Under the pieces are notes generated by a model. It was not told where the DNA came from. It was given only the letters and a program-made list of their open reading frames with translations, and ran no database searches. The position numbers were made by a program, and so were the translations under genes. A DNA stretch of 64,000 nt from Candidatus Endonucleibacter bathymodioli (GTDB lineage Bacteria > Pseudomonadota > Gammaproteobacteria > Pseudomonadales > Endozoicomonadaceae). Shown here one piece after another: positions 51,491 through 60,362 of this stretch. Location: contig JASXSV010000002.1 of assembly GCA_030674915.1 (NCBI GenBank), positions 199,545 through 263,544 on the forward strand, in the 5' to 3' direction. Each line of letters opens with the position of its first letter. Position 1 is the first letter of the stretch.

Positions 51491-52479
51491 ATGGCAAACC
51501 GGTTATCCAAAATGAAACAACAAAATTTTTCGTCTCTCAGCTACGCAGCCAAAAAACGCAAAACTCGAAAAGAGTTATTTCTTGAGAAAATGGAATCTTG
51601 TAGCAACGCTAATGTTCCTTTGGCAGCCTTTGACGTACTCATTAGACCACATTACCCGAAAAGTGGACGTATTGGAGGGCGCAGCCGATCGGCCTGACCA
51701 CCATGCTGTGTATCTATCTCATGCAGCAATGGTTTCAACTATCCGATCCGATGATGGAAGACGAGCGGTATGAAATTGAATCAATGAGAATATTTGCCAA
51801 ATTAGAGCTGTCCGAAGATCGATTACCTGTCGAAACAACTATCCTGAAATTTCGTCACCTGTTGGAGCGTAATCAATTGACTGACAAGTTATTTGCTGCG
51901 GTCAGTGAGCACCTAAAACTACACGTCCTTGCACTTTTAAAAGGCACCATGGTAGATGCCACATTAATAAGCGCTTCGTTCTCGACCAAAAACGCCGAAG
52001 GCAAACGTGATCCTGAAATGCGCCAGACACGTAAAGGAAATCAGTGGTGTTTTGGCATGAAGATCCATGTCGGTACGGATGTGAATAGTGGTACTGCTCA
52101 TACAGTAACGGTTACCTCAGCCAATAAAGCGGATATTGGCGAACTGCCTACTTTGTTGAAGAAGGGAGACGAAGTAATCTTTGGCGATGCTGGCTACACC
52201 AGCGACACATATAAACGAGGCGCTCGATGCTTAGGATTACACTGGAAAGTCAATGACAAGCGCAAACCAAGAAAAGACAACCTAAGTAGCAGTCAACGCA
52301 AACGTAATCGCCAGCAATCAAAAATACGAGCCAGGGTCGAGCACCTGTCCCGAATCCTCAAGTGTCAGTTTGGTTACCGTAAAGCTCGTTACCGTGGTTT
52401 GGAAAAAAACAGGGTGCAAGTTATGAGCCTGATGGCAATGGCCAATTTATACCTGCAACGTAATGCGTTAACGGCATAG
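51491..52479 (+). pseudogene. IS5-family transposase with a frameshift
   Basis: The N-terminal part (MKQQNFSSLSYAAKKRK ... HYPKSGRIGG) and the main part (MLCIYLMQQWFQLSDP onward) lie in different frames joined near 51680. The catalytic motifs remain in the second frame: KGTMVDATLI (first Asp), GDAGYTSDT (second Asp) and KIRARVEH (Glu). The same frameshift context (ATTGGAGGGCGCAG) occurs in the copy at 56.3 kb, so it predates their spread. It is either a dead lineage mobilised in trans or a programmed shift. Confidence 0.8.
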
Positions 52480-52525
52480 TTGCGCCCTAAATCCGCCTCG
52501 AGAGCGGATAAATGGGAAAAAGAGA

Positions 52526-53610
52526 CGCGTATTCAAATCTGAAGTGCATCACAGTCTAAGCTGATAGCGCAGCTCTATGTTCTTCCGTTAGTTGGTTAGG
52601 CGTTTTGAAGCCAAGATGTTTTCTTGGACGAGAATTAAGCCGCTTTACAGCTCTCTCCACCTCTATCTGTGTAACTTTTTTAAAGTCTGTATTCTTTGGA
52701 AAATATTGTCGCAGTAAGCCGGTGGTGTTTTTGTTTAGCCCTCGCTCCCAAGAGCTATAGGAGTGCGCAAAATAAACATCTGCTGACAGCGCTTTACTGA
52801 TCTTCTCATGGTACGCAAGCTCTTTTCCATTGTCAGCCTTAATCGTGTGAACCAGATCATTAATCGGCTTAAGCAGGGAGATGGTCGCCGCGGTGACATC
52901 GGTTGCACTTTTGCTATCTACCTGCGCCGATAGTATACTTCATCACCCGCTCAACAATCGTTACTAGAGCGCCGCTGTGGCCCTTGCCGATCACCGTATC
53001 ACCGATGCGAGATTTATCGTCAACAATACTGGGGCGCTCATCAATGCTCACTCGATTTTTTATCTGCCCCCGCGTAGATTTGCCGTTACGCCGCTTGTCG
53101 TATTTTTTGTCCTGGCGGCGCAGATGCGTATAAATGTCGCCTCCCGCCTGCTTATCGGCCCAAATGTGGCGATAAATAGTTTCATGGCTAATCAGCTTCT
53201 CCTGATCATCTAGCAGCCAACCTGACACCTGTTCGGGACTCCATTCTATACGGAGCTTGGCCTCGATCACGATTATCATTGCTGGGGTCATTTTAGTCGG
53301 TTTAACCGCAGTCTGGCGTCGCTGAATATCCTTAGCTTGCGCCTGTTTATGACGATAGCCCCTGTCACCCGTATTTCTGGCCAGTTCTCTACTTACCGTA
53401 GGCTGACTCACCCCTATAATTTTCGCCACCTCCCTTTGTGTACAGCCGCTGTTCTTTAGGGCTGAAGTCTGGCATCGTTGCTCGTAGGTCAGTTGTTGGT
53501 AATATCCCGTCATCACTTTATCTCTTGTCGGAGAAAAAGGGTAGGAGCTTACTTTCAGCTGGCCCCTTCTTCTACCTGATTAGATGATGCGCTTCGGATT
53601 TGAATCCGCG
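52526..53610 (-). mobile_element. IS30-family element nested in IS5
   Basis: About 1085 bp. Ends CGCGTATTCAAATCTGAAG and the complement of CGCGGATTCAAATCCGAAG form the inverted repeats. A 3-bp AGA duplication flanks it (52523-52525 and 53611-53613). It is similar in size to the IS30 at 1582 but its ends differ, so the two are different IS30 members. Confidence 0.85.
52556..53516 (-). pseudogene. IS30-family transposase, inactive
   Basis: Begins MTGYYQQLTYEQRCQ with the usual helix-turn-helix, but a frameshift near 52930 (KYTIGAGR, stop, against an expected continuation QVDSKSATDV in the next frame) splits it. The catalytic GDWEADTVIG motif has also lost four residues (reads RIGDTVIGK). The rest, with KADNGKELA and SYSSWERGLN, continues to the stop at 52556. 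Compared with the intact copy at 1672-2631 it cannot be functional. Confidence 0.85.
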
Positions 53611-53717
53611 AGACAAAATGAATCGAAAATTACGATGAAATAAGCGCGAAAGTCAGAGAATTTTATCGCAAATCTGACAATCGACTTGCAAGCCACTTCA
53701 ATCAGAGATTCGCTAGG

Positions 53718-53966
53718 CTAGAGTGCTACCGCATTGCTGGAGTAAGAAAGTTAATCCACGTTATCTACTGCTTAGGCTTTGAGAAAGAGTGCGTTAGCAT
53801 AATACGCCATCTGAATGGCTACCTGAAAAAGGAAAATCGGAGCCCTGAAAATGATGGCAGAAAAATGAGCCTGGATGTTTGCCCAAAAAGCACAGGGTTA
53901 GGGAAAGCAATTGGAAAGATCCTTAAACGGCTGCATCCTGCTCTCAGTAGGAATAGCCTCTTTTGA
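53718..53966 (+). pseudogene. Orphan C-terminal coding fragment next to IS5
   Basis: An 82-codon open frame (GVRKLIHVIYCLGFEKEC, HLNGYLKKENRSPEN, ILKRLHPALSRNSLF) starts right at the IS5 target site and ends in TGA. No start codon or ribosome site is present. The flank on the other side of the IS5 has a stop in the matching frame, so it does not simply rejoin. Family not recognised; it may be chance. Confidence 0.3.
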
Positions 53967-54180
53967 TAGGTGTTTTATTTTACCGTCATCATTTGAGAGC
54001 GTAAAGTATAGAAATTTAACCCTTACCGCCCCAAACTGGATTTATACAATAAAGTGCAATCGACTAATTAGTGCATTGCGTTCTCACGCGTATACTTATT
54101 TTTATTGAAGGTGTGAGAGTATTGACCTCTCTCTCGCTTATCTCAAACACTTATTGTTTGAAAGTGCAATTGATAAAACC

Positions 54181-54702
54181 TTATTTCTGTTTGCGATTCA
54201 CTCGCAATGAGCTTAATAACTCAGCGATCAAGTCCTCGCAGAGCTTGTAATCAGGCTCGTTGGCCTCGCCCTTCCTGAAACCACGAATACTCCAGAGCTT
54301 TTTGCCTGACCTAGAATCACGCACGTATAAACTTAAGAATATCAGAGGATGACCTTGTTCATCGGTTGTCCAACTATGAATTTTACCGCCGACAGTAAAC
54401 CCTGTGCCTTTATATTGCCTAAAATCGTGACGATTATCTGCCTCGACTTTTGATAGAGTGGAAAAATCAGCATTCCGATACATTATGGGGTTCTCAACTC
54501 CAGCAGACCGTAGTTGTGAGACGAGCACTCGTTCAACCAAGGGGCCGGCATGTTTATCTGTGGAGAAATTCGCAAAAGGCGTAATATACCATGATGCAGT
54601 GCCAGGGAATCCTTCACTATAGAGGTTGTGTACGTTGCTTTGGCAGCCTGTCAGCAAGATTAAAGCGAACAAGCATCCACGCATACATCTAGATTTTAAC
54701 AT
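54181..54702 (-). CDS. Lipoprotein, 173 residues
   Basis: A signal peptide with lipobox LLTGC (Cys at about 20) marks it as a lipoprotein, probably in the outer membrane. The mature part (ASWYITPFANFS, VLVSQLRSAGV, LSLYVRDSRSGKKLWS) resembles small lipoproteins of the CsgG/LpoB/GNA1162 fold that act in envelope assembly; this assignment is only by pattern. Its start overlaps the end of the Nudix gene by 14 bp, so it is the last gene of a three-gene operon. Confidence 0.75.
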   Translation of the reverse strand: MLKSRCMRGCLFALILLTGCQSNVHNLYSEGFPGTASWYITPFANFSTDKHAGPLVERVLVSQLRSAGVENPIMYRNADFSTLSKVEADNRHDFRQYKGTGFTVGGKIHSWTTDEQGHPLIFLSLYVRDSRSGKKLWSIRGFRKGEANEPDYKLCEDLIAELLSSLRVNRKQK

Positions 54703-55306
54703 GTGTAGTTATTTCTCTATGATTCAGTTTCAACCATTGGATCGCAATCACTGTTGACGCGTTAGCTATACGACCATCCTCAACCATCGAGTATGCTTCA
54801 TCCAAAGGGATGACATGAACTTTGATATCCTCTCCTTCTTTTTCAACCCCAAAAACACCTTCTGCATCACTCGCATCAGCAATACCACAATAAAGCTTCA
54901 TTCTTTCATTGGAACCACCGGGAGTCATATAAAAGTCCATTATTGGAATTAATTGTATTAATTGGCAATTAGTTTCTTCTAGCACTTCTCGATAAGCTGT
55001 GCCATCTAAACTCTCACCAGGATCAGATATACCTGCAACCACCTCCAGTAGCCAAGGGTCATCCTCGGATATGAAAGGACCTATCCGAAACTGCTCTACC
55101 AGAATAACAGCTGTTTTAACTGGGTCATATAGCATAACGCCAACAGAGGGAGGCCGAACAATAACTTCTCTTTCAAGCAGCTCACTCGTTTTGCCATTAA
55201 ATAGGCGATGACGCAGTCTGTATCGCCACAATTTCATAAATCCATCTGAAAGAACACTCTTTTTTTCAATATCAATATCGCTAAAAACTAGACCAGATAG
55301 TTTCAT
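54689..55306 (-). CDS. nudF: ADP-ribose pyrophosphatase-like Nudix hydrolase
   Basis: 205 residues with the Nudix box GISDPGESLDGTAYREVLEET (residues 92-112), which fits G-x5-E-x7-RE-x2-EE except that the late Gly is Asn. RPPSVGVMLY upstream and FYMTPGGSNERMKLY downstream are typical of NudF/ADP-ribose pyrophosphatases, which split ADP-ribose to AMP and ribose 5-phosphate. It starts inside the end of the NadD-like gene (4-bp ATGA overlap). The pairing with a NAD-synthesis-type enzyme suggests NAD(+) recycling. Confidence 0.85.
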   Translation of the reverse strand: MKLSGLVFSDIDIEKKSVLSDGFMKLWRYRLRHRLFNGKTSELLEREVIVRPPSVGVMLYDPVKTAVILVEQFRIGPFISEDDPWLLEVVAGISDPGESLDGTAYREVLEETNCQLIQLIPIMDFYMTPGGSNERMKLYCGIADASDAEGVFGVEKEGEDIKVHVIPLDEAYSMVEDGRIANASTVIAIQWLKLNHREITTHVKI

Positions 55307-55896
55307 AACACTTCCTTCAAGTAAAGCCTCTTGCTTCGAATATACTCAAAAACAGAAGGGAGAAGTAAATGTTTCAGGCTACTACTCTCTTTGTCTATAT
55401 CACCACCTGCAATAAGCTGTCGGACTTGGCTGCTTCGTACATTAATTCTTTCTGTTGCTGTAAATATTAGCCAACGTTTTTCTATATCACTAGCTTTATA
55501 AAAGCGCTGCCAGGTGTCAGGATCTGCGTTATCCGACCCCCGAATAAAACACAGTTCCACACTATCATCTTTATAATATTCTTCTAAAGCTCTCATTAGG
55601 TCAAAGGTATAAACTGCTTTACCTCCAGATCCACTGTTTTTAAAAAGATAGTCCTCGATTCTACACACTGTTACCTGACAACGGCAAGACTGAATCAAAA
55701 CATCTTTCACAAATATATTTATCATTTCAACACGGCAGTTAAAAGGCTGCATTTCTTTCAGAAAAGCATGTTTTGCGCTGGGAATAAGTAGTATTTCGTC
55801 ATGAAAAGGTGCCGCTTGCTTCAAAACATCATAGTGCCCAATAGTTGGTGGATCAAATGCGGAGCCAAATACACCAATCTTTTTCTTCTCGCTCAT
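55303..55896 (-). CDS. NadD-family nucleotidyltransferase-like protein
   Basis: 197 residues of the nicotinate/nicotinamide-nucleotide adenylyltransferase fold: GSAFDPPTIGH (11-21, the TxGH variant of HxGH) and a late NVRSSQVRQL (SSxxR) motif that binds phosphates. It likely transfers adenylate to NaMN or NMN to make NaAD or NAD. It lacks parts of the standard NadD length and motif spacing, so it may be a NadM- or NadD-like paralogue. It opens the operon with the Nudix and lipoprotein genes, and the preceding EEP remnant stop is only about 21 bp upstream. Confidence 0.75.
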   Translation of the reverse strand: MSEKKKIGVFGSAFDPPTIGHYDVLKQAAPFHDEILLIPSAKHAFLKEMQPFNCRVEMINIFVKDVLIQSCRCQVTVCRIEDYLFKNSGSGGKAVYTFDLMRALEEYYKDDSVELCFIRGSDNADPDTWQRFYKASDIEKRWLIFTATERINVRSSQVRQLIAGGDIDKESSSLKHLLLPSVFEYIRSKRLYLKEVL

Positions 55897-55917
55897 CCTT
55901 ACCTGCCACTTTTTAAT

Positions 55918-57137
55918 TTACATCATCTTGATTTTAAAATGCAAAGTTCTTAACGCATGAAGTGATGCTATAAGATGTTCTGTGATCTTATAAACATTCG
56001 GCGAGGCTCTTATTAATGTGGCATCTACCATGGTGCCTTTTGAAAGTGCAAGGCCTTGTAGTTTCAAGTGATCACTGACCGCAGCAAATAACTTGTCAGT
56101 CAATTGATTACGCTCCAATAGGTGACGAAATTTCAGGATAGTTGTTTCATCAGGTAACCGATCTTCGCACAGCTCCAATTTGGCAAATCTTCTCATTGAT
56201 TCAATTTCATGCAGCGCGTCTTCCATCATCGGATCGGATAGTTGAAACCATTGCTGCATGAGATAGATGCGCAGCATGGTGGTCAGGCCGATCGGCTGCG
56301 CCCTCCAATGCGTCCACTTTTCGGGTAATGTGGTTTAATGGTTGCTTCAAAGGCTGCCCAAGGAACACAAGATTCTATTTTCTCAATAAATAACTCTTTT
56401 CAAGTTTTGCGTTTTTTGGCTGCGTAGCTGAGCGACGCAAAACTTTGTTGTTTCATTTTGGATAACCGGTTTGCCATAGCAATGCTATTGTACTAGGTTT
56501 TGGAGATTCAATCAGAGATTCCCTAGGGAAGGTATACTCGGCCCAGTGTATAGCTCGCAAATCAAGGTTTTTTAATGGCAAGGTATCTAGCAACTCTTTA
56601 GCGTCAGTATTCATGTCGCCCATTAGAACAACATGTTCATAGTCCTGAATCAGTTCGCAAATATAGGATAGCTGTAGATGTCGTGTTCGCTGACCTAAGA
56701 CTCGGTGCAACATAACAACAATTATAGGGTTATCAGCCTGAAATCATGCAACGATAGCTCCTCGCCCAGGTATCAAACCTGGTAGTTTATGATCCTCCAA
56801 AAGAAACGGTTTTAAGCGACTTAAAAGACCGTTGCTATGTTGTGCGATCCTACCGAGCTTTCTATTTAGTTGTTGATACCAATAAGGAGAGCTCCCCATA
56901 AAGAGCCAGGTACTCTGTTTGATTAATAAAGTCAGTTCTAAAGCTGCCTCCATCCACCTCTTGCAAAGCAGCTAAATCAAAATCGGAAAGGAGAGAGTCT
57001 ATACGGTCAAGATTACCAAACCGAGAAGAATAAGAAAATATATGCTGCCACCCACGTGTAACATAGTGGTGGTAAAGCTGAGTGGTACTGCCTACCTGAA
57101 TGTTACAGGGAAGAAGTTTTAGACGACCGTGACACAT
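55918..57137 (-). pseudogene. Endonuclease/exonuclease/phosphatase (EEP) gene broken by frameshifts and IS5
   Basis: Starts MCHGRLKLLPCNIQVG and continues in three frames: LDRIDSLLSDFDLAALQEVDGG (catalytic Glu), then QQLNRKLGRIAQHSNGLLSR and LPGLIPGRGAIVA, then PIIVVMLHRVLG and VVLMGDMNTDAKEL (catalytic Asp/Asn), up to AEYTFP where the truncated IS5 (56522-55997) enters. The short 3' piece VYKITEHL before the stop at 55918 may be the end of the EEP domain (SDHLP-type motif). In Pseudomonas the same gene follows dsbA, which supports its identity. It is nonfunctional here. Confidence 0.75.
55997..56522 (-). mobile_element. Truncated IS5-family copy inside the EEP gene
   Basis: The left terminal repeat and transposase start match the element at 51446, in the opposite orientation: IR ending at 56522 next to CTAG, then MKQQ- and MLRIYLMQQWFQ- segments. 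The match ends after KGTMVDATLIRAS near 56000, so the 3' half, including the other terminus, is gone, perhaps by an adjacent deletion that also removed part of the EEP gene. Confidence 0.8.
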
Positions 57138-57362
57138 ACGAGGGGCTATTAAAGCTTAGCTCCCTGTAGCTTACTCCTCGGAACACTTGCCTGCTAGCGT
57201 TGCGAGGTACATACGCTTTTAAATTTTCAATAGGCATGTTTGTAAATAATCTAACAGCTTGATATTACAGGGCTCACAAGGCTTTATGGTTAAACAAAGC
57301 ATCTATTTTCCGACTTTTCTGCGCTATAAATGCCCACTATTGGGCTCTCTTGTCATCGTTAA

Positions 57363-58061
57363 CTAGGTTTTTTTATCACGGTCGCGCCGGATTTTTGCAA
57401 TTAGGTAGTCTGTGATGTCGGTCATTTTTTCAAGAGACTGAGCGAGACCAGGCTCAACAATATACTGTCCTCCAACGACTAGGGCTGGAACCCCGGTTAT
57501 ACCATACGCTCTAGTTCTGGTAGAAGCTTCCATTAGCTGATGTGTTACCTTTAGAGATTTATAAGTCTTTAAAAATTTGTTTTTATCGACTTTAAACTTA
57601 CTCTTTAAGAAAGCAGACATTTTACCACTATTTTCCAAGTAATTTTTCTTATTTTGTATTTCATCAAAAATCCCATAGTGCACCTTGTCAACAATTCCCA
57701 TATTTTGAATTGTATAATAAAGATTTGCGTGGTTTTTCCAGATATTGGGCCCAAAAAAGGCAGGAACCCGTATAAATTTAACATCCTTCGGCAGCGTCTG
57801 TTCCCATGAGCTAGCAATACCCTCAAGCGTGTAGCAATGTGGGCAGCCATACCAAAAAACCTCTGCTACTACGATCTGAATTGCTGTAGCGTCGTGCTTT
57901 TCAGGGGTTTTCAGCACCCTGTAATCCTCGCCTTCTTTGTAGTCCGGTGATAACTGTTTTAGCTCTGCACTAGGCTCTCCTGTTACTTTCGCTTCTTCAT
58001 CAGCACTGACAGTTAGCGAACAAAAAAGCAACAACCACAATAATTTAGCTATTATTGGCAT
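57363..58061 (-). CDS. dsbA: Thiol:disulfide interchange protein DsbA
   Basis: 232 residues from the ATG at 58061 (MPIIAKLLW), preceded by CGGAG; an in-frame GTG four codons earlier is less likely. A signal peptide ends near residue 20 (SADEE). The mature protein has the DsbA active site FWYGCPHC (CPHC 73-76) and cis-Pro GVPALVV. It oxidises cysteines of exported proteins in the periplasm. It lies next to cytochrome c4 and engB, the conserved gammaproteobacterial order. The ~290-bp gap to cytochrome c4 suggests its own promoter. Confidence 0.95.
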   Translation of the reverse strand: MPIIAKLLWLLLFCSLTVSADEEAKVTGEPSAELKQLSPDYKEGEDYRVLKTPEKHDATAIQIVVAEVFWYGCPHCYTLEGIASSWEQTLPKDVKFIRVPAFFGPNIWKNHANLYYTIQNMGIVDKVHYGIFDEIQNKKNYLENSGKMSAFLKSKFKVDKNKFLKTYKSLKVTHQLMEASTRTRAYGITGVPALVVGGQYIVEPGLAQSLEKMTDITDYLIAKIRRDRDKKT

Positions 58062-58363
58062 ATAAAACCCCACTCCGAAGGTTTAATTTGGTAAACAGGA
58101 GCCTAACAGATTCTAGCCTAGTTCCTAATAGGAAGTTTCTGTATATGGACATTCCCATTGAAAGCATGAGTTATGCTGCCAGCAAGCGAGCCGCAGCGAA
58201 TTTAGTAGTAATAGAGTATTAAGGTTAGAGATAACTGTCAACAACCGTATATATTCAATGGGAACTAGGAGGTAAAAAAGGGAGAAAACGGCCATGCATA
58301 AGCACGGTAAGCGGCGGGCTAGCACAGTCAGCAGCCTAGTATTGTTGTGTGCACTGGCTATAA

Positions 58364-58993
58364 TCACTCGTTCTTCCCTAGGCCTTGAATGTAATGCGCC
58401 ACAGCTTCAATTTCTGCATTGCTTAGCCTGCTGGAAACATCTCGCATAATGGCGTTGTCATCGTTATCCCGACGTTTTTCCCTGAAGTCAGTAAGCTGCT
58501 TAATTATATAGTCCGCATGAAGCCCTGCAAGGCGAGGAAAGCCAGCAAGAGCGATACCATTACCGGAGGGTGCATGGCACTCCATGCACGGTGGTGAATT
58601 ATCACTACCCCCTCTATATATTTGCTCTCCCAAAGATATATGTTTTGACTCCGTAACACCGGATGGGGCAGGCAGGCTAGCATAAAAAGAGGCGATTTTG
58701 TTAATATCCTCCTTGGACATGTCTTTAACAAAAGGGAGCATTTCCGGCACGTTACGAATACCAGCCTTAATATCCATAGTTTGTTTAGCCAAATACTTCG
58801 CCCCCTGCCCAGCTAAGCTGGGAAAGTTGGGCGCAATATTAATCCCCTGTGTGCTATGACACGTTGTGCACACCTCCGTAAGCTTGGCTGCATCAATAAC
58901 TTGGGTGCCTTTTTTTTTGCTATCTTCATTAGCGCCAAATGCCAAGGATGCGACTCCCAAAAATACAATCAGACTAAAAATAGGTTTCATCAT
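58364..58993 (-). CDS. Cytochrome c4, diheme
   Basis: 209 residues from the ATG at 58993, with GGGGCAA 5 nt upstream. An Sec signal peptide (to about residue 20, AFGAN) is followed by two cytochrome c domains with CTTCH and CMECH heme sites and the axial methionines of the c4 family (MLPF, and MRDV in the second half). It carries electrons in the periplasm to cytochrome oxidase. It is divergent from engB. Confidence 0.93.
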   Translation of the reverse strand: MMKPIFSLIVFLGVASLAFGANEDSKKKGTQVIDAAKLTEVCTTCHSTQGINIAPNFPSLAGQGAKYLAKQTMDIKAGIRNVPEMLPFVKDMSKEDINKIASFYASLPAPSGVTESKHISLGEQIYRGGSDNSPPCMECHAPSGNGIALAGFPRLAGLHADYIIKQLTDFREKRRDNDDNAIMRDVSSRLSNAEIEAVAHYIQGLGKNE

Positions 58994-59318
58994 TAGTTGC
59001 CCCAATTACAGTACTTGCTATAAGCGACTATTATTAGTCATCTATACTAGTTTCCCTTGAAGCTGTTAGTAGCTTGCACGAGCGAAGCCCGTTGACCCTG
59101 CTAGCAGTAGGGGGTTTGTGGTTCGTGAGAACAGCTAGCACCTCGTCCCATCAAAGGGAATGGATATAACCTTACTGTTCCTGCTCTTCAGCAGTAATTA
59201 TCTACAGCAGGTGACACTACTAGATATACCCAGAACCGCCAAAAGTATATACTAATGGCTGTACTTAGTTCTATTGTCACTACTTTTTTTCGACATCCTG
59301 GTAAAACTGGCTTGATAA
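58994..59318. other. Divergent promoter region between cytochrome c4 and engB
   Basis: 325 bp without a coding frame. It holds an imperfect copy of a short word (CATCAAAGGGAATGGATATAA, near 59150) that recurs more weakly upstream of parC at about 60027. No promoter boxes are called. Confidence 0.4.
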
Positions 59319-59945
59319 ATGACTGAACCTAAGAGAACCCTACGCTACCAACAAGCCTTTTTCCTGAAAAGCGCTGCAAAACTAAACCAGTGTCCACCAG
59401 ATACCGGACGGGAGGCTGCTTTTGCAGGACGATCTAATGCTGGAAAATCCAGCGCCCTTAACGCATTAACTGGTTCTAAGAAGCTTGCACGAACTAGTAA
59501 AACCCCTGGGCGCACACAATTAATAAATTTCTTTCAGGTGGAAGAAAATATTTATTTGGTTGATCTTCCTGGTTATGGTTATGCCAAAGTTCCAGAAGCC
59601 ACGAAAAGAGAGTGGCAGCATAACCTAGATAATTATTTGACTTGCAGGTCCTCTCTTTCGGGTCTTATATTATTGATAGATATCCGCCATCCCATGAAAG
59701 AATTCGATAAAATGATGCTTCAATGGAGTATTGAGTCAAACCTGCCCCTACATATTTTGCTGACAAAATCAGACAAGCTCAAGCAGGGAGTGGCAAGACA
59801 GGCGCTAACACAATTGAAAGAGAAGTTCCATACATTCCCGTTGATAAGTATCCAACTATTTTCTTCTTTAAAAAAAACAGGTGTTGATGAGCTCACTTTA
59901 AAACTGGATGAGTGGCTATTACGTCCGCTACCGTTGGAGGTGTGA
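59319..59945 (+). CDS. engB: Ribosome biogenesis GTPase EngB/YihA
   Basis: 208 residues, normal for the family. G1 GRSNAGKSS (about 37-45), [11 protein letters not shown] (G2 region), [10 protein letters not shown] (G3) and LTKSDKL (G4) are all intact. It helps assemble the large ribosomal subunit and is usually essential. It stands beside cytochrome c4 and dsbA as in Pseudomonas. Confidence 0.95.
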   Translation: MTEPKRTLRYQQAFFLKSAAKLNQCPPDTGREAAFAGRSNAGKSSALNALTGSKKLARTSKTPGRTQLINFFQVEENIYLVDLPGYGYAKVPEATKREWQHNLDNYLTCRSSLSGLILLIDIRHPMKEFDKMMLQWSIESNLPLHILLTKSDKLKQGVARQALTQLKEKFHTFPLISIQLFSSLKKTGVDELTLKLDEWLLRPLPLEV

Positions 59946-60362
59946 ACAGGCGCCTAGTAAAGATCTCGGGAGCTTACGAAGAACGATGATTGTAGAGAGT
60001 AGCGTAGTCCACACCCTTACGCCATCAGGGAGGAATGGGTATAATCAGGCATCCTTAAAGTATTTGTAAACTGCCAGGAAGGCCAATCACCGCTCGTCAA
60101 ACGGAAAACGTAATGATTTCTGTTTTTTAGCAGCGCGCTTTGTACAATGTGATGCCGTATCGTTTCAGGAGGGCTCTTTTTTCACCAGCAAACAATTAAC
60201 CTATATGAAAAGATGTAGCAGACCATAATTTCAGTTCTGAGCTATTTAATTGAGAGCCAGGTGACAGTCAGAGCAGCACTTGCGTCAATAAAGAAAGCAA
60301 CTAGAGGCTTCGTGCAATAACATCAACGGCTTATTATGATAGTTTAATTTACAGGTTCGAAA
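59946..60362. other. Intergenic region between engB and parC
   Basis: 417 bp without a convincing coding frame. No terminator, tRNA or small RNA could be supported; in some relatives a small RNA lies near engB, but nothing in this sequence marks one. Confidence 0.4.

Larger units (their letters stand above)
51446..53712 (+). mobile_element. IS5-family element carrying a nested IS30 element
   Basis: Terminal inverted repeats GGAATCTCTGATTGAA at 51446 and its complement ending at 53712, flanked by CTTG and CTAG, an imperfect match to the 4-bp YTAR target of IS5. Without the IS30 insert (52526-53610 plus one AGA copy) the element is about 1.18 kb, a normal IS5 size. Truncated or partial relatives lie at 55997-56522 and at 63975-64000. 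Confidence 0.85.

Noticed and set aside
57332..57345. Hairpin GCCCACTATTGGGC after dsbA as a terminator
   Set aside because: Short stem and no T-run on the transcribed side in the right place.
58125..58367. 80-codon minus-strand frame between dsbA and cytochrome c4
   Set aside because: It has no homology-like pattern and no ribosome site, and the gap is better seen as a promoter region.
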